Positions 25,881-34,493 of a stretch of DNA of 64,000 nucleotides are shown piece by piece (position 1 is the first letter of the stretch; every line of letters starts with the position of its first letter). The stretch spans positions 98,704-162,703 of the forward strand of contig NZ_JAHKPM010000060.1 of the NCBI RefSeq assembly GCF_018860525.1, in the 5' to 3' direction. Below the pieces are notes generated by a model that was not told the origin of the DNA, made no database searches, and saw only the letters and a program-made list of their open reading frames with translations. Source of the DNA: Vibrio hepatarius. Lineage in GTDB: Bacteria; Pseudomonadota; Gammaproteobacteria; Enterobacterales; Vibrionaceae. The position numbers were made by a program, and so were the translations under genes.

Positions 25881-26281
25881 GCGGTGATCAGAAAGTAAGA
25901 GTACGTGATGTGATGGTCGGTAATTACGTTGTGATTGATGGCCTAACGACGGTAAGGGAGGGGATCCAGCTTGCGAGAAAACATCAAGCTAAAGCCTTAG
26001 TTGTCAATAAACGCAATGATGATGATGAATATGGACTTGTTTTGATGAATGATATTGCCAAAAAAGTTCTAGCAATGAATCGTTCTCCAGATAGAGTCAA
26101 TATATATGAAATTATGACTAAACCAGCATTGGCTGTAGAACCTGAAATGCATGTAAAGTACTGCGCTAGACTATTCGAACGTTTTGGTATAAGTCGGGCA
26201 CCTGTTATTGAAAGTGGGCAGATTATAGGTATGGTCAGCTACAATAATATCGTTATTAATGGTATGGCGAGGGATGAATAA
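25877..26281 (+). CDS. Tandem CBS-domain protein
   Basis: 134-residue soluble protein made almost only of two CBS domains (about 8-65 and 72-130; VRDVMVGNYVVIDGLTTVREGIQ and IYEIMTKPALAVEPEMHVKYC). CBS pairs usually sense AMP, ATP, SAM or similar ligands. Its ATG overlaps the stop of the P-II-like gene by 4 nt. As last gene of the four-gene operon it is likely a second ligand sensor for the DUF1538 membrane proteins. Confidence 0.85.
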   Translation: MSGDQKVRVRDVMVGNYVVIDGLTTVREGIQLARKHQAKALVVNKRNDDDEYGLVLMNDIAKKVLAMNRSPDRVNIYEIMTKPALAVEPEMHVKYCARLFERFGISRAPVIESGQIIGMVSYNNIVINGMARDE

Positions 26282-26294
26282 TTCTCCCTCGTTT
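26268..26294 (+). terminator. Possible terminator of the DUF1538 operon
   Basis: CGAGGGA and TCCCTCG pair around a 10-nt loop that contains the CBS gene's stop codon, followed by TTT. A weak tail makes this tentative. Confidence 0.5.
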
Positions 26295-26323
26295 GAGTTA
26301 ACTTTTACAGTGGCAAATATCAC

Positions 26324-26839
26324 CTAATTAGAAAACAATACTGAAGAGCCATGATTTAAGCTTGTCAGTAATAATGTGTTTTCATTAACGATGTCAATCC
26401 GACGGCTTTGCTGGGCGTCCATTTTAAAAATCTGAGTAATGAGCTTTAGTTGTTCCTCATTAAAATCTTTACTTTGTGCGGAGGAGACATCTTTAAACTT
26501 TATTGGTGACACCAAAAGGTAGTTATCGCTGACATCCCATTCACCTTCCTCGGAAATATTAATGATATTTTCACTTTTAGTACCTTCTGCATAGAGTCGT
26601 ACGGTAGCAAAGCGATTATATTGACCATTGGGTAAGTATTTTACATTAGAATCGACAGTTACACGGCGAAGAGAGCCAACAGACTCTTCTCTTAAGCCGT
26701 CAGTAATAAGAGTAACCATCCTTGACTGCCATTCTTTTGATGTAAGTACTTGTTCCACTTTGAGATCACTGCCCCAGTAAAGCCAACTACTGAACAAGGC
26801 TGACAAAACAAGTAATCCGGCTGCAATTTTATGGTTCAT
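26324..26839 (-). CDS. toxS: ToxS, periplasmic partner of ToxR
   Basis: 171-residue protein with one N-terminal membrane anchor (about 5-24) and a periplasmic domain. ToxS stabilises ToxR and promotes its activity. It starts 10 bp after toxR, in the invariant toxR-toxS order of Vibrio and Photobacterium. The identification rests on that context together with its size, topology and sequence style. Confidence 0.93.
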   Translation of the reverse strand: MNHKIAAGLLVLSALFSSWLYWGSDLKVEQVLTSKEWQSRMVTLITDGLREESVGSLRRVTVDSNVKYLPNGQYNRFATVRLYAEGTKSENIINISEEGEWDVSDNYLLVSPIKFKDVSSAQSKDFNEEQLKLITQIFKMDAQQSRRIDIVNENTLLLTSLNHGSSVLFSN

Positions 26840-26849
26840 TTTATTCTTC

Positions 26850-27707
26850 CTATTGGCAAACTTTATTCAGATCTTGTTGGTTAGCAAATATACGGACGGT
26901 AATATTTTCACCTGAGCTAGTAACGGAATGGATGTAGTTAAGAACTAACTGGTTATTTTGACCACCAGTAGCAATGACTTCCACCGGAGACATCGATTCA
27001 TGAACGGAATTATATCGTTTCACACATTGTTCAATTGATGCATACCAAGGTGTTAAGTCTGGGTGATTCATCGGAGTTTTTACTGGTGTATTGTCATAAA
27101 CAGCGATCTGGCGAAATGTCGATTCAGCTGGGTTGGTAAACAAAATGACACTTAAAGGTAATAGCAGTGCCAGTAACAACATTACCCGCATTCCCCACTT
27201 TGGTTTATTTGGTTCAGTTGCTATTGATAACGGTTGAGGAATAGTTGTCTCATTGGTTGAACTGGGAGCTTCTTGGGGAGAAATGTCAGACGTACTATCT
27301 CCAGAAAAGTTATCAATTTCTTCTGATTCATCTTCCTGGCATTGTGCGCCGCTCAACAAGGGAGTTGTGCGTTCAACATCGCAGATTAATTGGTAGCCAC
27401 GTTTTGGAACCGTTTTGATAAATTGTGGTGATTTAGTTGAGTCTTGCAGTTGTTTTCTTAAGGTTGAAATAGCTTGAGTTAAACTTGAATCATCAACCTC
27501 AAACCCTTGCTCTCTCCAAACGAAATCATGTAATTGATTACGAGATACTATTTCATTGGGCTTTTCTGCCAACAAAAGCAAAATTCTGCTTTCATTGCTT
27601 CCCAAACGAATAACTTCATTATCGCCTGAGTTGTCCACCAGAGAGTTGGTATTGGGATCAAAAGTAAATCTACTTGAAAGATTGAACTTAGTGCCTATGT
27701 TACTCAT
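26850..27707 (-). CDS. toxR: Transmembrane transcriptional regulator ToxR
   Basis: 285-residue inner-membrane activator. The N-terminal OmpR-type winged helix spans about residues 15-112 (SRNQLHDFVW, SLTQAISTLRKQL, FIKTVPKRGYQLI), followed by a variable acid/Ser/Pro-rich tether, a membrane helix (about 172-190) and a periplasmic domain with C228 and C284, the pair that forms a disulfide in V. cholerae ToxR. ToxR controls outer-membrane porins (OmpU/OmpT) and, in pathogens, virulence genes. It is divergent from htpG across a 250-bp AT-rich region. Confidence 0.95.
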   Translation of the reverse strand: MSNIGTKFNLSSRFTFDPNTNSLVDNSGDNEVIRLGSNESRILLLLAEKPNEIVSRNQLHDFVWREQGFEVDDSSLTQAISTLRKQLQDSTKSPQFIKTVPKRGYQLICDVERTTPLLSGAQCQEDESEEIDNFSGDSTSDISPQEAPSSTNETTIPQPLSIATEPNKPKWGMRVMLLLALLLPLSVILFTNPAESTFRQIAVYDNTPVKTPMNHPDLTPWYASIEQCVKRYNSVHESMSPVEVIATGGQNNQLVLNYIHSVTSSGENITVRIFANQQDLNKVCQ

Positions 27708-27853
27708 TCGGTATAACCATCATTGTTAGTTAGGTTTCATCAGATGTGCGCCAAAAAACGTGTTCGAGAGAGTCTAAATATTGTTTTTGATTTTTTGAGG
27801 TGCAAGGATAGACAAAATAAAATCAAAAAAACAATGTTTTTATGAATTTTGAC

Positions 27854-27881
27854 CTTGAATTTACATTTGGCACCCTCATGT
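27854..27881 (+). promoter_or_regulatory. Sigma-32 (heat-shock) promoter of htpG
   Basis: CTTGAA - 14 bp - CCTCATGT matches the RpoH consensus CTTGAA-N13-15-CCCCATNT at all but one fixed position. It lies 77 bp before the htpG start, where a heat-shock promoter is expected. Confidence 0.85.
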
Positions 27882-27957
27882 TAGTTTGCAGATTGTGTCA
27901 ATATCGACCTAATTAATAAAAATTATGTTTGATAATTATAGATGTTATGGAGCGAAC

Positions 27958-29862
27958 ATGAGCGATACCGCAACACAAAACAAAGAAACTCGTGGCTTTC
28001 AGTCTGAAGTAAAACAATTACTTCACTTAATGATTCATTCTCTTTACTCAAATAAAGAGATCTTCCTGCGTGAACTCATCTCGAATTCTTCGGATGCTTC
28101 GGACAAATTGCGTTTTCAAGCGTTATCTAGTCCTGATTTGTATCAAGGTGACGCCGATTTAGGTGTTAAACTTGCTTTTGATGAAAGCTCCAATACCCTT
28201 ACTATTTCTGATAATGGTATCGGAATGAGTCGTGATGACGTCATTGAGCACCTTGGAACCATTGCAAAATCGGGTACTGCCGAGTTTTTCTCTAAGTTGT
28301 CTGAGGACCAATCTAAAGATTCGCAACTGATTGGTCAGTTTGGTGTTGGCTTCTATTCAGCATTTATCGTTGCTGATGCCGTGACAGTGCGTACTCGCGC
28401 AGCAGGGCTCTCTGTCGATGAGGCTGTTCAATGGCACTCTGCTGGAGAAGGTGATTACACAATAGAAACCATTTCGAAGGAATCTCGCGGGACTGATATT
28501 GTGCTTCACATGCGCGATGAAGGTAAAGAATTCTTAAATGAGTGGCGTTTACGTGAAGTGATCAGCAAATACTCAGACCATATTGGTATTCCGGTTTCAA
28601 TTCAGACTGCTGAGCGTGATGAGGAAGGAAACGAGACTGGTGAGAAGAAGTGGGAGCAGATAAATAAGGCTAAGGCGCTTTGGACTCGTAATAAGTCTGA
28701 TATTTCTGAAGAAGAATATCAAGAATTCTACAAACATGTTTCGCACGACTTCGCTGATCCTTTGCTATGGAGTCACAACCGTGTTGAAGGTAAGAACGAT
28801 TATACCAGCTTGCTATACATCCCAGCGAAAGCACCTTTTGACATGATGAATCGTGACCATAAATCTGGTCTTAAGCTGTATGTTCAACGTGTATTTATTA
28901 TGGATGATGCAGAGCAGTTTATGCCGTCTTACCTACGCTTTGTGCGTGGTTTGATAGATTCTAATGATTTGCCTCTCAATGTGTCGCGTGAAATTCTCCA
29001 GGACAATAAGGTTACTCAATCATTACGTAATGCTTGTACCAAACGTGTTTTGACAATGCTTGAGCGTATGGCAAAAAATGATGAAGAGAAATACCAATCA
29101 TTTTGGAAAGAGTTTGGTCTGGTTCTGAAGGAAGGTCCTGCAGAAGACATGGCTAACAAAGAGAAAGTAGCAGGCTTACTGCGCTTTGCTTCAACAGAAA
29201 AGGATTCGTCTGAACAAACTGTTGGCTTAGCATCCTATGTTGAGCGTATGAAAGAAGGTCAGGATAAGGTTTACTACCTTACAGCTGATAGCTACGCCGC
29301 TGCGAAAAATAGCCCTCACTTAGAACAGTTCAAGGCGAAAGGGATCGAAGTAATTCTGATGTTTGATCGCATTGATGAGTGGTTAATGAATTATCTGACA
29401 GAGTTTGATGGTAAGCAGTTCCAGTCGATTACTAAAGCGGGCTTTGATCTCAGCCAATTTGAAGATGAAGCAGAAAAAGAAAAGCAGAAAGAAGCAGAAG
29501 AAGAGTTCAAGTCTGTTGTTGATCGCACCAAAGAGTATTTAGGTGACCGTGTTAAGGAAGTTCGCGCTACCTTCAAATTAGCGACGACTCCTGCTGTAGT
29601 TGTGACTGATGATTTTGAAATGGGGACTCAAATGGCGAAGCTGCTTGCAGCAGCAGGTCAAGCGGCTCCTGAAGTGAAATACATTTTTGAGATTAATCCA
29701 GAACATGAACTGGTTAAGCGTATGGCCGATGAAGCCGATGAAGAAGCATTTGGCCGTTGGGTTGAAGTATTGCTTGGTCAGGCAATGTTAGCAGAACGCG
29801 GCTCAATGGAAGATCCATCGCAATTTGTTGGTGCAATTAACTCGCTACTGGTTACACATTAA
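27958..29862 (+). CDS. htpG: Chaperone HtpG (bacterial Hsp90)
   Basis: ATP-dependent homodimeric chaperone of 634 residues. The N-terminal GHKL ATPase domain has LRELISNSSDASDK, DNGIGM and GQFGVGFYSAF; the middle domain contains the conserved LPLNVSREILQ, and the acidic C-terminal dimerisation domain follows. I chose the ATG at 27958, preceded by GGAGCG; an in-frame ATG at 27925 would add 11 non-conserved residues. Its own heat-shock promoter lies upstream and a strong terminator follows. Confidence 0.97.
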   Translation: MSDTATQNKETRGFQSEVKQLLHLMIHSLYSNKEIFLRELISNSSDASDKLRFQALSSPDLYQGDADLGVKLAFDESSNTLTISDNGIGMSRDDVIEHLGTIAKSGTAEFFSKLSEDQSKDSQLIGQFGVGFYSAFIVADAVTVRTRAAGLSVDEAVQWHSAGEGDYTIETISKESRGTDIVLHMRDEGKEFLNEWRLREVISKYSDHIGIPVSIQTAERDEEGNETGEKKWEQINKAKALWTRNKSDISEEEYQEFYKHVSHDFADPLLWSHNRVEGKNDYTSLLYIPAKAPFDMMNRDHKSGLKLYVQRVFIMDDAEQFMPSYLRFVRGLIDSNDLPLNVSREILQDNKVTQSLRNACTKRVLTMLERMAKNDEEKYQSFWKEFGLVLKEGPAEDMANKEKVAGLLRFASTEKDSSEQTVGLASYVERMKEGQDKVYYLTADSYAAAKNSPHLEQFKAKGIEVILMFDRIDEWLMNYLTEFDGKQFQSITKAGFDLSQFEDEAEKEKQKEAEEEFKSVVDRTKEYLGDRVKEVRATFKLATTPAVVVTDDFEMGTQMAKLLAAAGQAAPEVKYIFEINPEHELVKRMADEADEEAFGRWVEVLLGQAMLAERGSMEDPSQFVGAINSLLVTH

Positions 29863-29870
29863 TTAGCACT

Positions 29871-29897
29871 AAAAAGCTCGCTTCGTGCGAGCTTTTT
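29871..29897 (+). terminator. htpG terminator
   Basis: An 11-bp perfect stem (AAAAAGCTCGC with GCGAGCTTTTT) and 5-nt loop, 9 nt after the htpG stop. Confidence 0.94.
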
Positions 29898-29987
29898 GTT
29901 AACTGAAACCGCTAGTCATTAAACAAGAACTTGTTCTGGTTAATGTGAGTAAACAGGCAATCTACACTTATGAGCTAAACGGTAGTA

Positions 29988-30015
29988 CAAGATTGTATGA
30001 TAGAATACAATCTTG
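29988..30015. repeat. 11-bp inverted repeat upstream of adk
   Basis: CAAGATTGTAT and ATACAATCTTG are perfect inverted copies around a 6-nt spacer. It lies about 150 bp before adk. It could be an operator or stem-loop; no regulator can be named. Confidence 0.6.
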
Positions 30016-30072
30016 CACCAAAGTAAACGGGCGTGTAATGTGCATGCCTGTTTTATTATCAACGAAAAACAC

Positions 30073-30140
30073 TTATACCGAAACTTACCATGGCGTAATA
30101 TCAAAGTGATAGTTCATCTGCATTGTGAGCTTCGGTATAA
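30073..30140. repeat. Small palindromic (MITE-like) element in the adk leader
   Basis: Terminal arms at 30073-30093 and 30120-30140 match in inverted orientation at 17 of 21 positions, starting with the perfect 10-mer TTATACCGAA. The 68-bp unit has no coding capacity. Its compact terminal-inverted-repeat form resembles small mobile palindromes of Vibrio intergenic regions. It ends 26 bp before the adk start, so it is probably part of the adk leader RNA. Confidence 0.55.
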
Positions 30141-30166
30141 ATTAATTTATCTTAAGAGGGTTCAAC

Positions 30167-30811
30167 ATGCGCATCATTCTTCTAGGTGCTCCAGGTGCAG
30201 GAAAAGGTACACAGGCTCAATTTATCATGGAGAAATATGGTATCCCACAAATCTCTACAGGTGATATGCTACGTGCTGCAATTAAAGCGGGCACTGAGCT
30301 TGGTAAGCAAGCCAAAGCTGTTATCGATGCTGGTCAGCTAGTTTCTGATGACATTATCCTTGGTCTGGTTAAAGAACGTATTGCTCAAGATGACTGTGAG
30401 AAAGGTTTCTTGCTCGACGGTTTTCCTCGCACCACTCCTCAAGCTGATGGCTTAAAAGAAACGGGTGTTGTCGTTGATTACGTTATTGAGTTTGATGTTG
30501 CTGATCGTGTGATCGTCGAGCGTATGGCTGGTCGTCGTGCTCACCTTGCGTCTGGACGTACATATCACGTTACTTACAACCCGCCTCAAGTTGAAGGTAA
30601 AGATGACGTGACTGGTGAAGATCTTGTCGTGCGTGATGACGACAAAGAAGAAACGGTTCGCGCACGCCTTGGTGTCTACCATGAGCAAACCGCGCCTCTA
30701 ATTCAGTACTATGGCCAAGAGGCACTCGCTGGTAACACTAAGTACCTAAAATTCGATGGCACGAAACGAGTTGAAGAAGTGAGTGCAGATATAGAGAAAG
30801 CATTAGCTTAA
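30167..30811 (+). CDS. adk: Adenylate kinase
   Basis: Interconverts ATP + AMP and 2 ADP. The 214-residue long-form protein has the P-loop GAPGAGKGTQA (residues 7-17), the AMP-binding region with LLDGFPRTTPQ, and a LID domain (about 122-160) without zinc cysteines, as usual in gammaproteobacteria. It is placed htpG-adk-hemH as in E. coli. Confidence 0.98.
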   Translation: MRIILLGAPGAGKGTQAQFIMEKYGIPQISTGDMLRAAIKAGTELGKQAKAVIDAGQLVSDDIILGLVKERIAQDDCEKGFLLDGFPRTTPQADGLKETGVVVDYVIEFDVADRVIVERMAGRRAHLASGRTYHVTYNPPQVEGKDDVTGEDLVVRDDDKEETVRARLGVYHEQTAPLIQYYGQEALAGNTKYLKFDGTKRVEEVSADIEKALA

Positions 30812-30847
30812 TCTACTACCATCGTAAACTGAATGTTTGATATAGTG

Positions 30848-30873
30848 AAAGCGGCCAATTAGGTCGCTTTTTT
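30848..30873 (+). terminator. adk terminator
   Basis: AAAGCGGCC and GGTCGCTTT pair (one G-T wobble) around AATTA, followed by TTT. Confidence 0.85.
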
Positions 30874-30942
30874 GATCTTGACCTTTTGATAGCTAAAGAG
30901 GTTTAAATCGTAAACTCTGTTTTATTGTATCAATGAGGTGTT

Positions 30943-31896
30943 ATGAGAAATTCGAAAAAAAAAGGGGTGTTACTGGTTAACTTAGGAACGCCCGACGCAC
31001 CGACAGCTCCGGCCATTAAACGTTTCCTCAGTCAGTTTTTGCATGACCCGCGAGTAGTCGACATGACACGCTGGCTTTGGTGCCCACTTTTGCATGGTGT
31101 TATTCTTCCTATACGCTCCCCCAAAGTTGCCAAATTATACCAAACCGTATGGATGGAAGAGGGTTCCCCTTTGCTCGTTTACGCTAAAAAACAGGCTGAA
31201 AAACTTAAGCAACAGATCGATATTCCCGTAGAGCTAGGTATGACTTATGGCAATCCAAGCCTTCAGGTAGGGCTTGAAAACCTAATGTTATCTGGTGTTG
31301 AAGAAGTTATCGTCTTACCTCTTTACCCTCAGTATTCAGGGACAACAACCGCTGCGGTTTCTGATGGGTTAACCAAAGCGTTTAAAGGGTTACCCGTGAT
31401 GCCAGCTTATCGGTTGATTCGTGATTATCATGACCATCCCATTTATATAAAAGCTTTAGCGGAAAGTGTTAAGCGTTCATGGCAAGAAAACGGTCAAGGT
31501 GATTATTTGCTTTGTTCCTACCATGGAATACCACAGCGCTATGCCGATAATGGCGATATATATCCATTGCATTGCCAGAAAACGACTGAGCTGTTGAGGC
31601 TAGAGTTAGGCTTAACAAAAGAGCAGATCGGAATGACTTACCAATCTCGCTTTGGTCGCGAAGCATGGTTACAGCCATATACAGACAAAACGCTAGAGAA
31701 ATTACCAAACCAAGGTATCAAAAAGCTTGATATTATCGCGCCTGCCTTTTCTTCAGATTGTTTGGAAACTTTGGAAGAAATTTCAGAGCAATGCTGCGAC
31801 ATTTTCAACGAACATGGAGGTGAAGTGTTTAATTATATTCCATGTTTAAACGATGATGATCGCCATGTTCAAATGATGGTGGAGCTGATTAGCTAA
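30943..31896 (+). CDS. hemH: Ferrochelatase
   Basis: Inserts Fe2+ into protoporphyrin IX, the last step of protoheme synthesis. The 317-residue protein opens with GVLLVNLGTPDAP and has the catalytic histidine in LLCSYHGIPQRY and the conserved acidic helix SSDCLETLEEI. The start is set by GAGGTG just upstream. Codons 5-7 form a run of nine A residues followed by GGGG, a possible slippage site. Downstream of adk, as in E. coli. Confidence 0.96.
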   Translation: MRNSKKKGVLLVNLGTPDAPTAPAIKRFLSQFLHDPRVVDMTRWLWCPLLHGVILPIRSPKVAKLYQTVWMEEGSPLLVYAKKQAEKLKQQIDIPVELGMTYGNPSLQVGLENLMLSGVEEVIVLPLYPQYSGTTTAAVSDGLTKAFKGLPVMPAYRLIRDYHDHPIYIKALAESVKRSWQENGQGDYLLCSYHGIPQRYADNGDIYPLHCQKTTELLRLELGLTKEQIGMTYQSRFGREAWLQPYTDKTLEKLPNQGIKKLDIIAPAFSSDCLETLEEISEQCCDIFNEHGGEVFNYIPCLNDDDRHVQMMVELIS

Positions 31897-31924
31897 ACCA
31901 CTTATTTCTCACAATAGTAATATC

Positions 31925-31948
31925 AAGCCACCTAAATAGGTGGCTTTT
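31925..31948 (+). terminator. hemH terminator
   Basis: AAGCCACCT and AGGTGGCTT pair around AAAT, followed by TT; 28 nt after the hemH stop and just beyond the convergent regulator gene. Confidence 0.85.
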
Positions 31949-31954
31949 CCATAT

Positions 31955-33448
31955 CTAGGGGTAAGGGCGACAAAATGTTTCGACCCCTTGCCATAAAACC
32001 GATTTAGGTTTTTGGATCGATTTGATATCACTTAGGGCTTCTTGCCATAAATCAAGACAAGCTTTTTTTCTATCAGAGCCTGAATAGAGATCAAAAATGC
32101 GCTCTGCGGGTATTGTTGTGGTTAATGCTGAATTGGCTTTCAAGTAATAGGCAAGAAACATTTGTTTATTGCCTTTTTCTCGATTGATATTGGCCTGAAG
32201 AAGAAAAATTAGCGCATTATCTGGAATTTCAGCTGCATATTCTCTTTCTAGCATTCTAAGGCTTCTTTCAACATCACCTGAGCGATAAGTCACCAATGCC
32301 AATAGCATATGCAGATCTGGTGGAGTAGTGGATTCTCGTTCTTTTACTTTAGCAATCCACTTTTTAAAGTCGGTTTCTGTCTGGTTAGAAAAAAGGAGCT
32401 CTCGGGTATAAAACAGCACTTCCACATCCGTCAGAGGGCGGGCTAATAAGTCGCTTAGGGTTGTATTCGCTACTGGAATGATTAAGCCGGATACGTGGTT
32501 AGAAAATGTTTTAATAGCTTGGGGCAGTTTAAAGTAGTCACTTAAATCGGCATTTAATTGATTAACGGCCTCGGTTAACTGGTGAGATTTAAAGCGGTAT
32601 ATTTTTCGCCACGCTACTCGGCCTGAGGCTGAAAGATGAAGAAGGCTTTCTAGATTGAGATTGCCATGTTCATCTTTCCATAAATTAAAACGTAGTCTGT
32701 AGTCAGAATCGAACTCAGCATCTGAGCCAGGGAAGTGACAGTGCTCACTTAAACTGTGCAGATAGAAGCTAGGAGAACTCATATTCGACAGATGGATGAA
32801 AGGTGAGGAACTGTGGGCATAGAGTGTCAATGCTTTTAGTTTTAATGCAGTAGCACTAAGAGCCTCATCCTCGCAGACGATATTATCAAGCAGCAGCCGT
32901 ACTTGGGGTACATGAAGAGCGTTGTTTTTCGCTTGTTGGCTAAAATGGGACCAAGTATGGACTGCGAGAAGTAGCGTCAGTGAGGCGAATAAGACACTCA
33001 AGCTCCAACCTAGGTAGCGCAGTTTTTTGCTTTTAAGTATTGTTGCTGGTGGTGTTTCTGATGCTTGATTGGGAGATATCGTTTGATCTTTGGCAATAAG
33101 CTGAATAAAACTTTGTGGAATATAGTAGCCACGTTTCGGGTAGGTGACGATAATTTTAGTTGAATCGGCTTGTTGAGTATGCTGTCGGAACAGATTACGC
33201 AATAGGCTGATTCGATTAGTCACTACATTTTTTGAGATATACTGACTTTCCCATACGGCATCGATAAACTCTTCAATGGACGTCGGGTTGTCGACATTTG
33301 ATAGCAAGACTTCCAGTAGGGCGATATTTCTGGGCTCGAGAGGGATCTCACCCTGCAATGAGTACAGCGATTTTTCATGCGGATTGTAGATAATATCGGC
33401 AATGGCGATGTTGCAATGTTCGGCTTTAGCTTGTTCGAGTAAGTTCAT
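31955..33448 (-). CDS. CadC/ToxR-like membrane-bound winged-helix regulator
   Basis: 497-residue one-component regulator. The N-terminal OmpR-type winged helix (about 15-112; IEEFIDAVW, NRISLLRNLF, IVTYPKRGYYIP) is followed by a linker, a single membrane helix (about 145-166) and a periplasmic domain of about 330 residues with TPR-like helices near the C-terminus. This is the CadC/ToxR/TcpP architecture: a periplasmic signal directly controls a DNA-binding head. Targets are unknown; the two outer-membrane barrel genes upstream on the same strand are plausible. A distinct gene from toxR, 4 kb away. Confidence 0.85.
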   Translation of the reverse strand: MNLLEQAKAEHCNIAIADIIYNPHEKSLYSLQGEIPLEPRNIALLEVLLSNVDNPTSIEEFIDAVWESQYISKNVVTNRISLLRNLFRQHTQQADSTKIIVTYPKRGYYIPQSFIQLIAKDQTISPNQASETPPATILKSKKLRYLGWSLSVLFASLTLLLAVHTWSHFSQQAKNNALHVPQVRLLLDNIVCEDEALSATALKLKALTLYAHSSSPFIHLSNMSSPSFYLHSLSEHCHFPGSDAEFDSDYRLRFNLWKDEHGNLNLESLLHLSASGRVAWRKIYRFKSHQLTEAVNQLNADLSDYFKLPQAIKTFSNHVSGLIIPVANTTLSDLLARPLTDVEVLFYTRELLFSNQTETDFKKWIAKVKERESTTPPDLHMLLALVTYRSGDVERSLRMLEREYAAEIPDNALIFLLQANINREKGNKQMFLAYYLKANSALTTTIPAERIFDLYSGSDRKKACLDLWQEALSDIKSIQKPKSVLWQGVETFCRPYP

Positions 33449-33584
33449 TCATCTCTATTGAGGAATTACATTATATAATCAGTGTACCCTACTTTTGAGA
33501 TCGAATATAAGTGTTTGAAATGTTGTATTTGTCCCATAAGTGAGATTTTTACTGGGGGGCAGTAAGAATTGTGTATAGAAAATA

Positions 33585-33613
33585 AGACATAATGCCACCA
33601 CTATTAGCGGCAT
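33585..33613 (-). terminator. Possible terminator of the second barrel gene
   Basis: TAATGCC and GGCATTA pair imperfectly within 33590-33613, 12 nt after the stop. It resembles the better hairpin after the paralogous gene (34451-34477). The minus-strand tail is short. Confidence 0.45.
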
Positions 33614-33624
33614 TAACTTGATGG

Positions 33625-34203
33625 TTAGAATCTGAATTTTGCATTAAGATAGGCGTTATAACTTGAGTCAACATCTACGTCTACACCTAAGTTTGAATTC
33701 TTAATATTGTTGCTAAAAAAGTAGCTATAGCGGTAACCTGCTTCTAAAGCAAAGTTCTCGGTAAAGCTATATCCTAAGCCTAGATTGATACCCGAAGAAA
33801 GTCCGGTGCTGTCTTCTTTAAAACTTGATGAAGTGTCTTCATCTTCTAAGACTGTTTTTTGGTAGCCAAGGTTACCGCCAGCAAGTAAATAAAATTGACT
33901 AGTGACATAATGCAAGTAGTCGGCTCCCGCCCCAGCTTCACGAGTAGTCACATCAGTATTTAGGTATGAGTCACTTACTGAGAGCCGAATGTAGCCATAT
34001 GCCCTCAGACTTTCGTTAAGATAGTTGCCTATTTTTAGCCCGAATGAGCCCATATCATTTATTTGCTTATACGCTGGTAACTCAGAGCTAGGACCAGAAT
34101 AGTCATACTCTCCAGCGCCAATCCCAAGTGCAAAATAAGTGTCAGCATACGAAGGCACAGAAACCATCGCAGTGACCGCTGCTATAACCAATGTTTTTCT
34201 CAT
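33625..34203 (-). CDS. Small outer-membrane beta-barrel protein (paralogue 2)
   Basis: 192-residue protein with a signal peptide (MRKTLVIAAVTAMVSVPSYA) and an 8-strand-type barrel (YFALGIGAGEYDY, LNLGLGYSFTENFALEAGYRYSYFF) ending in the aromatic C-terminus NAYLNAKFRF. It is clearly a tandem duplicate of the gene at 34494-35063: both share INDMG, TREAGAGADYLHYV and LLAGGNLGYQKTV. OmpX/Ail-like or porin-family small barrel; function unknown. Confidence 0.85.
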   Translation of the reverse strand: MRKTLVIAAVTAMVSVPSYADTYFALGIGAGEYDYSGPSSELPAYKQINDMGSFGLKIGNYLNESLRAYGYIRLSVSDSYLNTDVTTREAGAGADYLHYVTSQFYLLAGGNLGYQKTVLEDEDTSSSFKEDSTGLSSGINLGLGYSFTENFALEAGYRYSYFFSNNIKNSNLGVDVDVDSSYNAYLNAKFRF

Positions 34204-34450
34204 CTTATTCCCTTTTTATCTTTAGATATTCGTAAAATATATAAATTAGATTTTATGTATATGCCATTGAATGCATAAAGATTGGCGCAAATTTGAGAGT
34301 TTGTGCTGAATAGAGAGCTTAATTAAATAATTGATAGATAATATAAATAATGAGTGTGGATGCGAAAGACAGATGAGGCTAGCAATGGTTTGATTAGCCA
34401 AATTTTAGCGAGGTAGTTTCGGGTAGCCAGATTTGGTGGAGTAGAAACAA

Positions 34451-34477
34451 ATAATGCCGCTAGATAAGCGGCATTAT
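34451..34477 (-). terminator. Terminator of the first barrel gene
   Basis: ATAATGCCGC and GCGGCATTAT, 10-bp perfect stem with 7-nt loop, 17 nt beyond the stop; flanks are T-rich on the minus strand. Confidence 0.75.
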
Positions 34478-34493
34478 GTTATTTAAAATTTTC

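Noticed and set aside
30013..30264. Open frame of 83 codons crossing the adk start
   Set aside because: It overlaps the palindromic element and adk in another frame, has no ribosome-binding site and no protein-like character.
30955..30963. Run of nine A residues in codons 5-7 of hemH as a phase-variation switch
   Set aside because: The run encodes Lys-Lys-Lys in the correct frame of an intact essential gene; short A-runs near starts are common and there is no sign of variation.
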